From Brumimicrobium ulvae (GTDB lineage Bacteria; Bacteroidota; Bacteroidia; Flavobacteriales_D; Crocinitomicaceae): a DNA stretch of 64,000 nucleotides. A model generated the notes under the pieces. It was not told the origin of the DNA and ran no database searches. It saw nothing but the letters and a program-made list of their open reading frames with translations. Below are positions 52,783-62,400 of the stretch, piece by piece (position 1 is the first letter of the stretch; the number at the start of each line of letters is the position of its first letter). A program made the position numbers and the translations under genes. The stretch is from NCBI RefSeq assembly GCF_947504225.1, contig NZ_CANNGT010000002.1, forward strand, positions 186,001 to 250,000, written 5' to 3'.

Positions 52783-54393
52783 TTACAATGGTTTGATTAA
52801 AAGTATTTTATATTCTTTTTTGCTGTGATTTACAAGGAGTAATATGTCGTTGTTAGGTAACACTATTCCATCTGTATCAACACCTTTAATTACAGTTTTA
52901 TTATGATTAGGAGCCTTTTGTATTTCAACTAATGCTTCTTCGATTTGATCTCCATTGGCATCGATTTTAATGACTTTTAAAAATTTGTCTTTTTGGTTTT
53001 TATTGGGGTCAGCATCGTCAAAATCTGATCTTCTACATGAGGTTATACGGTAAAAATCCTCATTTAAGCTAATCATGAGGTTGTGTTTTGGACTTGGTCT
53101 AGAGAACGTAGTTGATTTCTTAATTTGTGTATTAGAAGTGACTTCACCATTCACATCAATATTTGAAACAACAATTGATCCGTAAACATATTTAGTTTTT
53201 GTTGTTTGATTGTCTCCAGACCCACTGGTGTAAGTATACGAATATTGTATTTCACCGATTAAAGCCATTGAACCATCTTCGTTTTGTACGATTTCTTCAT
53301 TGACCAAATCATCAAAACGATTGATTTCTGACTTAAGCATTTTATCCGCTTTTCTATCAGACTTCCCTGAAACATCAATTGAGTAAAAATCTTCATCAAA
53401 CAAATAAAACTGCTCTGTTATTATTTCAGATAAATCAGAATCAATAATGTAAGAAGCCACGCCTTCTATCTCTGCTTCCTTTGGGTTTTCAGTAAAATAC
53501 CCCAAACAATGAAGTGTATTGTTCTTAGATACTTGAATGTCCATTCTTTTTAATCCTTGTTTGTCTAAGGTGATCGATTCACCTGTATAGTTTCCTTCAA
53601 CCAATTTGTATATTTTATAGAATTGGTCTTTATCTTCATACAGATCAATTCGACTGCCCGTATACAGATGTCTTGAATATGGTGTTTTTGCACCTTCCTT
53701 ACCAATGATAAAAACTTCACCTAGATCATTTAAAACAATGTTCTTAATCTGAAACCTTAGCTTTCCATCTGGAGATATTCCTAAAACTTCCACTTTCTCC
53801 TCTTCCCAATAGATTTTTAAATCTTCATCGAGTAGAATTAAACTCATGTTTTCTGGATGTTTTTTGGAGTAATAAGGAATGATTTGAAACAAAAGATATT
53901 TGTCGTTTGGAGAAGTGGTCAAATGATATGAAGAATGCCCCTTCTTTTTGTACAGAACTTCATTATTTATTTTGACCCTCTTTCCAATTATATTGCTTTG
54001 AGATTCACCTATTTTTTGGATATAGGTTTCTTTTCTCTTTTCCTTTTTAAAAACACGTGTAGAAATCAATAAAAAATCATCTCCATAGTTGATTATGTCT
54101 TGAATCCTATAATTCTTCTCATCTACTTGCTCAGAAATATCAAACTTTCGAATGAAATTCATCTTGTTATCATAAGACTCAATAAAATACCTCCATCCTC
54201 CAGGACCTTTTATGGTTTCTTTATTGAATACCAAGTACCCTTCATCTGTTTTTTTAGCGCCAATAAGCTTTAAGGTGTTTTTATATTTTTTATGGTTTGA
54301 CCAAGCAATCTCAAAATCTTCACTCGGAGTTTGAGCAAAAAATGAAACGTTAAAACATAGACATGCAATCAGTAATAGATTTTTTATTTTCAT
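52783..54393 (-). CDS. Exported protein of unknown function
   Basis: This 536-residue protein has a signal peptide (LLLIACLCFNVSFFAQ) and then a beta-rich body with no motif I know. Repeated short strand patterns (for example LILLDEDLKIYWEEEKVEV, VFIIGKEGAK, IVVSNIDVNGEV) suggest a beta-propeller-like fold. It has no transmembrane helix. A terminator follows; the next gene upstream (54471-54989) also encodes an exported protein. Confidence 0.65.
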   Translation of the reverse strand: MKIKNLLLIACLCFNVSFFAQTPSEDFEIAWSNHKKYKNTLKLIGAKKTDEGYLVFNKETIKGPGGWRYFIESYDNKMNFIRKFDISEQVDEKNYRIQDIINYGDDFLLISTRVFKKEKRKETYIQKIGESQSNIIGKRVKINNEVLYKKKGHSSYHLTTSPNDKYLLFQIIPYYSKKHPENMSLILLDEDLKIYWEEEKVEVLGISPDGKLRFQIKNIVLNDLGEVFIIGKEGAKTPYSRHLYTGSRIDLYEDKDQFYKIYKLVEGNYTGESITLDKQGLKRMDIQVSKNNTLHCLGYFTENPKEAEIEGVASYIIDSDLSEIITEQFYLFDEDFYSIDVSGKSDRKADKMLKSEINRFDDLVNEEIVQNEDGSMALIGEIQYSYTYTSGSGDNQTTKTKYVYGSIVVSNIDVNGEVTSNTQIKKSTTFSRPSPKHNLMISLNEDFYRITSCRRSDFDDADPNKNQKDKFLKVIKIDANGDQIEEALVEIQKAPNHNKTVIKGVDTDGIVLPNNDILLLVNHSKKEYKILLIKPL

Positions 54394-54470
54394 AAGAAGT
54401 GTTATTTGGTGTGCAAAATTAAGAAATAAGTGTAAAAATATGATTTAATGATAATCTTTTCAATCTAAAA

Positions 54471-54989
54471 TTATTTTAGCAAAAAACTATTCAATATTCG
54501 TTCTCCAGTTTTTTGATAAGACTCAACTTGATCAATTTCACATGTGAATGTCAGTACATAAGCGATGTTGTCTTTGACAAAGAAATACTGCATAAACTGT
54601 AAATCAAACAATCCCTGAGTCCCTGTATAGATGAGTTTATGATAAGTTCCGTTTTTATTTTCTAGTCTTTCGCTTTCAAGAATTTTTCCATTTACGACTA
54701 AAGTCTCGACTTGTTTTTCTGAAGCCTCAACATATTGATCTAGATTCACTTTATACTCAGATAAATCTTGTATAATGTAATTTACATTTTCACGGAATAA
54801 GTCTTCTTTAGAAACGATAGGGCTAAATAAAATGACTTGTGTATTCATTGCTCCTGAGGTATTGACTTCCCAATTTTCAGGATATTCAATAAGGTAATTT
54901 TCTTCATCGAGGGTCTTCCATTCTTGTGTAAAAGAAAAGGTAGTTAAGAAGAGAAACGAGAGGGTAAAAGTTAGGTTTTTCATTTTCAC
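54471..54989 (-). CDS. Small exported protein, PsbP/DUF1795-like
   Basis: This 172-residue protein has a signal peptide (LTFTLSFLFLTTFSFTQ) and then a mixed alpha/beta domain: IEYPENWEVN, YIIQDLSEYKVNLDQYVEASEKQVE and AYVLTFTCEIDQVESYQKTGERILNSF, the general pattern of PsbP-like/DcrB-type proteins. The role in non-phototrophs is unknown. It may be cotranscribed with the gene at 52783-54393. Confidence 0.7.
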   Translation of the reverse strand: MKMKNLTFTLSFLFLTTFSFTQEWKTLDEENYLIEYPENWEVNTSGAMNTQVILFSPIVSKEDLFRENVNYIIQDLSEYKVNLDQYVEASEKQVETLVVNGKILESERLENKNGTYHKLIYTGTQGLFDLQFMQYFFVKDNIAYVLTFTCEIDQVESYQKTGERILNSFLLK

Positions 54990-55049
54990 GGGATTTATTT
55001 AGTAAAAGTGCTCTTTTTTTTAATCAAAACAAGTTTCTAGTATAGAATT

Positions 55050-56039
55050 TTATAAAATTCTTCCTTTTTCAATCTGCCTTTTTGTTTCTTCCACACCCAT
55101 TTTTGTGGCGATTACACTAATGATGAGAATTTGAATGGCATGAAATAGCATCAAAGGCAATAACATCAATCCCATAATACTGGTATGACCAAATAAAGCT
55201 TCAGAAAAAACGGTTCCATGTACAAGTGACTTTTTGGTTCCACAAAACTGTGCAGTAATTCTGTCTTCTCGGTTAAAGTTTAAACGCTTTCCAATCCAGC
55301 CAGTAATGAAGTAAACAAGGAAAAACAATGCGATAACGAGTGCAGTCATCAAGAGTAAATCTACGATACTAACACTTGTAAAAACGTTTTCTTCAAAAGA
55401 ATGAACAAAGCTTTTATAGATGATAAGCAGAATTACGGTTTTATCGAAAAGACCCAAAGATCGGCCATGCTTACGGGCGAATGCACCAAGGTATCTACGA
55501 AGCAATAGTCCTAAGATAAGCGGCAATAGAATTTCTGTTCCAAGTTGGATATAAATCGCTGAGAAATCGTAAGCAATGTCCGCTTGTTGAATAAAAGAGG
55601 TCATCCATAAGGGCGTGATGATGATCCCAATAATTCCAGAAATACTCGCATTAAAAATCGCCGATGGAATATTCCCTTTGGCCAAGGAAACCATTACCAC
55701 AGACGAAGAAACGGTAGAAGGTAAGGCCGCCATAAAAAGTAAGGAAAGCCATAAGATTTCATGGTTGGTGTCTTTAACTAATGGATAAAAGACTGCAACG
55801 ATCAAAGGAAATAAGACAAATGTACTTGCTTGCACAACGATGTGTAGTCTCCAATTTTTCAACCCACTTTTAATGGCTTCGGTAGAGAGTTTTAATCCGT
55901 AGAAAAAGAAGATGAGTGAAATTCCCCAACCTGCAATCGTGTCCAAAGGAACGGGACTGTCTGTTGCACCGAGTTGCGGAAAAAAGTACGCGATGACGAT
56001 ACTGATGATGATGGCAATGACAAACTTATCGATTTTCAT
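55050..56039 (-). CDS. Bile-acid:sodium symporter-like (YfeH/SBF_like) protein
   Basis: This 329-residue protein has about ten hydrophobic helices. GWGISLIFFFYGLKLSTEAI and the two-half layout with ALPSTVSSSVVMVSLAKGN match the SBF-like/UPF0545 family. NREDRITAQFCGTKKSLVHG in the loop before the last helices is typical. Known members move organic anions with sodium; substrate here unknown. Monocistronic as far as I can see. Confidence 0.88.
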   Translation of the reverse strand: MKIDKFVIAIIISIVIAYFFPQLGATDSPVPLDTIAGWGISLIFFFYGLKLSTEAIKSGLKNWRLHIVVQASTFVLFPLIVAVFYPLVKDTNHEILWLSLLFMAALPSTVSSSVVMVSLAKGNIPSAIFNASISGIIGIIITPLWMTSFIQQADIAYDFSAIYIQLGTEILLPLILGLLLRRYLGAFARKHGRSLGLFDKTVILLIIYKSFVHSFEENVFTSVSIVDLLLMTALVIALFFLVYFITGWIGKRLNFNREDRITAQFCGTKKSLVHGTVFSEALFGHTSIMGLMLLPLMLFHAIQILIISVIATKMGVEETKRQIEKGRIL

Positions 56040-56395
56040 AAAAGATATGACGCTTTGGTAATGGGCAAAGATAAGGGTTTTAATTTTGGGCTAAAAGCTA
56101 TAGGCCATAAGCTATAAGCCATAGGCTTTGCTTATAAAACTAAATCGGTGATTCAATAGAAGAATACTTAAGCATAGATTATTCGTATAATTATACGGTT
56201 AAAGTTCGCTGTATTTTTAAATATATATCCTATAAATCTAAGGTTTAGATTTGTTTACCTTGAATTAAGTAGACAGGAATTATTATATTTGGAATGAAAC
56301 GTATAGGTTGGAAATAGACCATGGTCGATAGCCGATTGTTGGTGGTCAGGCTAAAACGACACCGAAAGAAAACTATCCAACAATTGAAAATTAAA
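56040..56395. other. Intergenic region before the acetyltransferase
   Basis: No gene. It has a run of GCTATA/GCCATA repeats (56096-56127), a perfect 14-bp palindrome CGTATAATTATACG (56184-56197) and the acetyltransferase promoter. Confidence 0.55.
56260..56291 (+). promoter_or_regulatory. Promoter of the acetyltransferase gene
   Basis: TTG (56260-56262), 21-bp spacer, TATATTTG (56284-56291) is the same arrangement as the UspA promoter. The leader to the ATG at 56396 is about 100 nt. Confidence 0.6.
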
Positions 56396-56863
56396 ATGAC
56401 AAACTCAATTACAATACGAGAATACGATGCGAAGGACAAAAATGAAGTCATTAACTTAATAAGGTTAAATACACCTAAATATTTCGCTGTTAACGAAGAA
56501 GAAGACTTAAACAAATATTTGGAAACAGAAAGGGAACTTTATTATGTTTTACTCTATGACCAAAAGCTTGTTGGATGTGGTGGAATTAACTTCGCAGACA
56601 ACAATACGACAGGAAAAATTAGTTGGGACATCCTTCACCCTGATTATCAGGGAAAATCTTTGGGTACAAAATTGTTGAAGCACCGAATAGACAAACTAAA
56701 TTCTATTGACGGAATACAGAAAATTACTGTAAGAACCTCACAAGTCGCATATAAATTTTATGAGAAACAAGGTTTTGAATTATTTGAAATTAAAAAAGAC
56801 TATTGGGCAGAAGGATTTGATATGTACAATATGGAATATAAAAGACTATGTCTAAAACAATGA
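56396..56863 (+). CDS. GNAT-family N-acetyltransferase
   Basis: The frame extends upstream to 56321, but ATG at 56396 (MTNSITIREYDAKDKNEV) is the natural GNAT start. The 155-residue protein has the acetyl-CoA motif ISWDILHPDYQGKSLGTKLLKH and the C-terminal AYKFYEKQGFELF. Substrate unknown. It has its own promoter, no partner gene, and is followed within 20 bp by a 130-bp attC-like inverted repeat, the layout of a gene cassette. Confidence 0.85.
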   Translation: MTNSITIREYDAKDKNEVINLIRLNTPKYFAVNEEEDLNKYLETERELYYVLLYDQKLVGCGGINFADNNTTGKISWDILHPDYQGKSLGTKLLKHRIDKLNSIDGIQKITVRTSQVAYKFYEKQGFELFEIKKDYWAEGFDMYNMEYKRLCLKQ

Positions 56864-56869
56864 CAAAAC

Positions 56870-57012
56870 AAGCCCGAACCGCTAACAAGGGTTTTGCAAT
56901 AGTGGGGCGAAACTGCAAAGTTCAACAGTTGTACTTCAATTTAACTTTTGTGCAAAATTGAAGATTTGTGCTTCGATTACCCCACCATCGCAAAGCCCCG
57001 AACCGTTGGCAG
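56870..57012. repeat. attC-like structured repeat
   Basis: The left arm (GCTAACAAGGGTTTTGCAATAGTGGGG, 56881-56907) is imperfectly complementary to the right arm (56980-57010, ending CCGTTGGC). Inside it CTTCAATTT / AAAATTGAAG forms a second hairpin. The ends resemble the RYYYAAC / GTTRRRY cores of attC sites, with one or two mismatches each. Total length is about 130 bp, in the normal attC range. Confidence 0.5.
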
Positions 57013-57074
57013 TCATTCAAAAACTAAGATTAAAACGAATATTTTTAATAGATTTGTAGAAACAACAGTAAAGA

Positions 57075-57230
57075 GTGGATAATCAACAAAGAGAACAGAT
57101 ACTAGAAAATACCAAACAGTTTTTCAGAGATGAAATTGTTCAAAGTCATATAAATGGTGCTTGTCAAAGAGCAAGCAAACTTTCCGAGTACAATTTTAAT
57201 GGGACTGTAAAGAACTTTATTTTGATTTAA
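57075..57230 (+). pseudogene. N-terminal remnant of a PmeII-like restriction endonuclease gene
   Basis: From a GTG, 51 codons read ENTKQFFRDEIVQSHINGAC then QRASKLSEYNFN, which matches from memory the N-terminus of PmeII-family type II restriction enzymes. The reading then breaks into GTVKNFILI and a stop, where the family continues with a conserved PFL segment; the remaining 200 or so residues are missing. An open frame in another phase follows to about 57310 with no match I know. It is probably decayed; identification is moderate. Confidence 0.45.
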
Positions 57231-57341
57231 AATTCAATCTTACAAATATTGGTAGAACAACACAAAAGAGTATGTTTTTTATGCAAATGGTAGTTCGTAA
57301 CATTTCACACTCGCATCTCAAACTCAATACTGAGAAAGACC
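57231..57341. other. Short region between the remnant and the M1 peptidase gene
   Basis: No supported gene. A frame in a different phase from the remnant stays open through part of it, which may be further debris of the same accessory insertion. Confidence 0.4.
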
Positions 57342-59252
57342 TTAGTCTTTCTTTTCCCAAACATTATTTTCTAGATCCGCATCCATCCAGATTCCTCCGT
57401 CCAATTTAATTTGAACAATGTCTTTTACGTCTTTTAGCTTTATTGTGGCAGCGCTTAAATCATCTTTCCATACTTCTGGAGTTTGGTGGAAGGTTTTCGT
57501 ATCACCATTTTTCAATTCAACAACAACATCAAATGGCACAGCCATTCCTCCAATGTTATTGATTTGGATTTTTGCAGAGTTACCACCAACTTTCACCTTA
57601 CAAATCGCAATATCCATATAGTTATTACTGAAAAACCAATTGTTCCAGAACCAGTTCAGATTTTCTCCTGTGATGTCATTAAAAGAGTAAAACATATCCC
57701 AAGGAATAGGATGTTTTCCGTTCCATCGGTCCATAAATCCATGAAGGGCCGTCAAAAACATTTCGTCACCTAAGTAATCACGTAAGGCCAAGTAACCCAA
57801 GGCTGCTTTTCCATAGCTGTTTGTTCCTGCACCTAGTCCACTCATTATATTTGAAGGGGTAATGATGGGAAGGTCTAATTCCAACGAAGGATTATTGCTC
57901 CATCTTTCTACTCGGAAACGTTTAAAGTTTTCTGTTGCCTGTTCATACCCTAAATCTTCGATGCCTATAAAATATTCAAATGCTGTTGCCCAACCTTCAT
58001 CCATAAAGGCAAAACGGGTTTCATTGATTCCCATATAGAAAGGAAAATAGGTATGAGCCACTTCGTGTTGCATCACAAAACGGGTAAATTTTTCATCATC
58101 ATTTGAACTGTCATTGGCCATCATTGGATATTCCATATTGGCAAAACCCCTAACAACAGTCATCTTTGAAAATTGGTAAGGAACTCCAGGAATGTGATTT
58201 GAAAACCAAGACAGGGTATTCATTCCGTATTTGACCATGTTTTTAAAGTCCTTCGAAGGTGCATCGTAGGCCGCTTGGAAACTAGCCCTCCTTCCAGTTG
58301 CTGAATCGACAACCACACTTCCTGCATCCCAATTGTATTGGTTACTTGTAGCTATAGTGATGTCTGTAATATTGTCTGCCTTCCACTTCCACGTATTGGT
58401 TTCGTTTTGCATGGTTACAGCTTTGTTTTTTACATCCTCTTGCGTCATGATACGAATCACCTCATCTGAAGTCATTGATTGTTCTAATAAATCAGCGTAT
58501 TTCTTTTGAAGTACTTCTCTTGGGTTCATGAGGTCTCCCGTTGCCCAAACAATATAGTTTTTGGGAACAGTCACTTCAAAGGAATAGTCGTTAAAGTTAT
58601 TGTAAAACTCTTGAGATCCTGCATAAGGCATAAAATCCCAACCTTCATAATCATCATACACGGCTACGCGAGGATAAAAATAAGCCAAGAAGAAAGTGGT
58701 TGAATCAATTGCTCCTTCTCGTCCACTTTGCTTGGAAACATCAAAATGCCAGTCAAACGTAAGTTCAATACTTGAGTTTGGTGCAAGTGGCTCTGCCAAT
58801 TGAATGACTTTATTGATCCCGTCACGTTCATTATTTTCCCACTTGCGTTGAACACCGTTTTCTGTGTATGAATTGATGTGCATTCCTGATGTTAAGTAGT
58901 CATTGGTAACTGTCCTCAACCTTGGCGCTGCAGGTTTGTGGTGATTTAAAATTAATTTATAATTCAGCCTTTTTAAAGTATCAGGACTGTTGTTGGTGTA
59001 CGTGATTTTTTGTTCACCTATTATTTTCCTATTGGGAGGATCAATTTGAATGTGCATTTCATATATGCCACGATTTTGCCAGTATTTCTCTCCTGGATTT
59101 CCGTCGTAAGCTCGTGTACCGTTTTTATAAGCATTTTGAACACTACGCGGTTGATAGAGCTCTTGAGCGTTGATAGCACCCGATATTAAAAAACCAATAA
59201 ATAAAAGGAGGGTAGCTTTTGACGTAAACAAAGTGAAAGACATATTTTGCAT
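57342..59252 (-). CDS. M1-family metallopeptidase (exported aminopeptidase)
   Basis: This 636-residue protein has a signal peptide (LLLFIGFLISGAINAQ), an N-terminal beta domain and a gluzincin catalytic domain: HEVAHTYFP gives two zinc histidines and the catalytic Glu, and the third zinc ligand Glu is in AFMDEGWATAFEYF. GYEQATENFKRFRVERW and the C-terminal beta part follow. M1 enzymes remove N-terminal residues from peptides. The GXMEN-type motif appears as FANMEYPMM (residues around 370). A -7 element precedes it. Confidence 0.9.
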   Translation of the reverse strand: MQNMSFTLFTSKATLLLFIGFLISGAINAQELYQPRSVQNAYKNGTRAYDGNPGEKYWQNRGIYEMHIQIDPPNRKIIGEQKITYTNNSPDTLKRLNYKLILNHHKPAAPRLRTVTNDYLTSGMHINSYTENGVQRKWENNERDGINKVIQLAEPLAPNSSIELTFDWHFDVSKQSGREGAIDSTTFFLAYFYPRVAVYDDYEGWDFMPYAGSQEFYNNFNDYSFEVTVPKNYIVWATGDLMNPREVLQKKYADLLEQSMTSDEVIRIMTQEDVKNKAVTMQNETNTWKWKADNITDITIATSNQYNWDAGSVVVDSATGRRASFQAAYDAPSKDFKNMVKYGMNTLSWFSNHIPGVPYQFSKMTVVRGFANMEYPMMANDSSNDDEKFTRFVMQHEVAHTYFPFYMGINETRFAFMDEGWATAFEYFIGIEDLGYEQATENFKRFRVERWSNNPSLELDLPIITPSNIMSGLGAGTNSYGKAALGYLALRDYLGDEMFLTALHGFMDRWNGKHPIPWDMFYSFNDITGENLNWFWNNWFFSNNYMDIAICKVKVGGNSAKIQINNIGGMAVPFDVVVELKNGDTKTFHQTPEVWKDDLSAATIKLKDVKDIVQIKLDGGIWMDADLENNVWEKKD

Positions 59253-59276
59253 TAATTAAATGTTTCAGACCTTGTG

Positions 59277-59284
59277 CAAAGATA
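59277..59284 (-). promoter_or_regulatory. Putative -7 element of the M1 peptidase gene
   Basis: TATCTTTG on the minus strand matches TAnnTTTG, 25 bp upstream of the ATG. Confidence 0.45.
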
Positions 59285-59392
59285 ACAAAATGTTTTCCGT
59301 GTGCTTTCGAACGGTTCAATTACCCGAAAATAGTACAGTTGGTATTTAGCTTTTAGGGTTAACGATCTACCTTAATACTCCAACCTCTCCCT

Positions 59393-59426
59393 ATCTAATA
59401 TTTACGATGAATCGTAAATATTAGAT
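59393..59426. repeat. 34-bp near-perfect palindrome directly after the pyc stop codon
   Basis: ATCTAATATTTACGAT (59393-59408) and ATCGTAAATATTAGAT (59411-59426) are perfect 16-base inverted arms with a 2-base centre. It abuts the pyruvate carboxylase stop codon. On the minus strand no T-run follows the second arm, so it may be a hairpin in the 3' end of the mRNA or a DNA-binding site rather than a standard terminator. Confidence 0.6.
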
Positions 59427-62400
59427 TCACTCCATTTCCACAACTAAATCATCACTGTGTACCATGGTTCCTTCTTTAAGGTATATCTTTTTGACTTTCC
59501 CATCGGTATTGGCGCAAATTGTAGTTCCCATTTTCATGGCTTCGATGACAAACAAACCTTGATTTTTTTCAACGGTATCGCCTTCTTTTACCAAAATTGT
59601 AGACAAAGAACCTTGAAGTGGCGCACCAACCTCATTCGGATTGCTTTTATCTACTTTTTGATGCACGACTTTTTCAACAGCAATAGAATTGTCTTTAATG
59701 TTCGTACTACGCGTTTGTCCATTTACTTTGAAAAACACCTTCTTTTCACCTTCATCATCAGCTTCTGTAATAGAAATTAATTGAATCAAGAGTGTTTTTC
59801 CTCTATCTAGTTCCACAATAATTTCTTCACCTGGTTTTATACCATAGAAGAAGTTTTTCGTTGGAATTTGCATCACTTTTCCAAATTTGAGGTAATGATC
59901 ATACAAATCAGTAAATACTTTAGGATACAATTTATACGATAAGAAGTCGGTGATTTCAAGAGCTCTGTCCATTCCATCACCAAATTCTTTTTTAAATTCT
60001 GCAAACTCTTTATCAAAATCGATGGGTTCTAGGTGTGCATTCGGACGATCAGTATACGGTTGTTCATCCCGCAAAATAATTTTCTGAATGTCTTTTGGAA
60101 ATCCACTAACGGGTTGACCTAAATCTCCTTTGAAAAAGCTTTTTACTGATTCTGGGAAGGATAATGTTTCTCCTTTTTCCATAAATTCTTCAATAGTGAT
60201 GTTGTTACTCACTAAGTATTGCGCCATATCTCCAACAACTTTCGAACTTGGGGTTACTTTAATTACATTTCCAAAAAGTGCATTCACTTTTGCATACATA
60301 TCTGTAATTTCTGTGAATCGATCCCTTAATCCTAAAGACTGCGCTTGTGGAATCAAGTTGGAATACTGTCCACCAGGAATTTCGTGTTTGTAAACCTCTC
60401 CAGTTCCAGATTTCAATCCAGATTCGAATGGATAATAGTAATCACGTACATCTGACCAGTAGGTTGAATATTCATTTAGTTTTTGAATGTCCATTTTGTT
60501 TTCACGTTCTTGAAAACGCATGGCTTCAACCATAGAGTTGAAATTCGGTTGTGAAGTCAAGCCGCTTAATCCACCCAATGCGACATCAACAACATCTACA
60601 CCTGCTTCAATGGCTTTGAGATAAGTTGCAGATTGCACCGATGAGGTGTCATGTGTATGTAAATGAATTGGGATCTTGATTTCTGACTTCAAAGCAGTAA
60701 TTAATTCTTTTGCTGCATAAGGCTTTAACAATCCTGCCATATCTTTTATGGCCAAAATATGCGCTCCAGCATTTTCAATCTCTTTGGCAAGATTTAAATA
60801 GTACTTCAAAGTATATTTATCTGCTTTTGGATCCAAAATATCGCCAGTATAACACATAGAACCTTCTGCCAATCCTTGGGTGTTTTTTCGTACGTGTTCG
60901 ATTGCTGGTCCAATCGATTTCATCCAGTTTTGAGAATCAAAAATTCTAAAAATATCTACTCCGTTTTCCCAAGCTTCTTTTACGAAGCGCTCGATTAGAT
61001 TATCAGGATAAGCCGTATAGCCAACACCATTTGAACCCCGCAACAACATTTGTAAAAGTACATTGGGCATGGCTTCACGTAAAATACGTAAACGTTCCCA
61101 CGGATTTTCTTTCAAGAAGCGCATACACACATCGAAAGTTGCTCCACCCCAAACTTCCATACTGAAGACCTCTGGGTGATTCATTGCAAAACCTTTCGCT
61201 ACTTTTTCTAAATCGTAAGTTCGCATACGCGTGGCCAACAAACTTTGGTGAGCATCACGCATGGTGGTATCGGTATAGTGAATTTTCTTTTCCTTGCTCA
61301 ACCATTTTGAAAACTCTTCTGGACCTAATTCTGTCAATAAGTCCTTGGTTCCTTTTGGATAAGCAGCTTGCCCATCAAATTTTGGAACTTGTGGTTTGAT
61401 GAGTTTTTTGTTGGGATTAATGATTTTAACATCAGGATTTCCATTCACAATGACATCTCCTAAGAAATTAAGCATTTTTGTTGCTCTGTTTCGGGGTTCT
61501 TTGATGTTGAAAAGCGCAGGCGTATTGGCAATGTAATTTACCGTTACTTTTCCTTCGCGGAATGTGGGGTCATTTAGAATATTGTCTAAAAACGCCATGT
61601 TGGTTTTTACACCACGTACTCTAAATTCAGCCAAAGCACGTCTCATTTTACGACACGCTCCGTCCAAAGTTCTACTGTTGGCAGTAATTTTCGTCAACAT
61701 AGAATCAAAGAAAGGAGAAACCGTTACGCCTTGGTAAACACTACCGGCATCTAATCGAATTCCAAATCCACTCCCACTTCTGTAGGTTGTAATGGTTCCG
61801 TAATCAGGTTTAAAATTGTTTTTAGGATCTTCTGTTGTAATTCTACATTGAACAGCGAAACCGTTGATTTTAATGGCATCCTGACTGTAAATTTTGATTT
61901 GTTCATCCGATAATTTATAGCCTCCTGCAATGAATATTTGTGATTTTACAATGTCAATTCCCGTTACCACTTCAGTTACTGTATGCTCTACTTGAATTCG
62001 AGGGTTGACCTCAATAAAATAGATGCTTTGGTCTTCGTCTACTAAAAACTCTACCGTTCCGGCGTTGCTATAATTTACCGCTTTACCGATGGCCAAGGCA
62101 TATTTATACAGATTTTCTTTTACTTCTTCACTCAAATGAACGGATGGTGCAAATTCAATTACCTTTTGATAACGGCGCTGTACCGAACAATCGCGTTCGT
62201 ACATGTGCACTAAATTTCCGTGTTCATCCCCGAGAATTTGAATTTCGATGTGTTTTGGATTTTGCACATATTTCTCAATAAATACGGTATCGTCTCCAAA
62301 TGCACTTTTGGCTTCACGTTTCGAATCTGGATAAGCTTGCTTTAAGTCTGCTTTGGTGTGAATTACCCGCATTCCACGTCCACCACCACCAGATGCTGCC

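Noticed and set aside
55044..55061. Palindrome AGAATTTTATAAAATTCT at the end of the symporter gene
   Set aside because: Pure A/T-rich symmetry that includes the stop codon; too weak to call a terminator.
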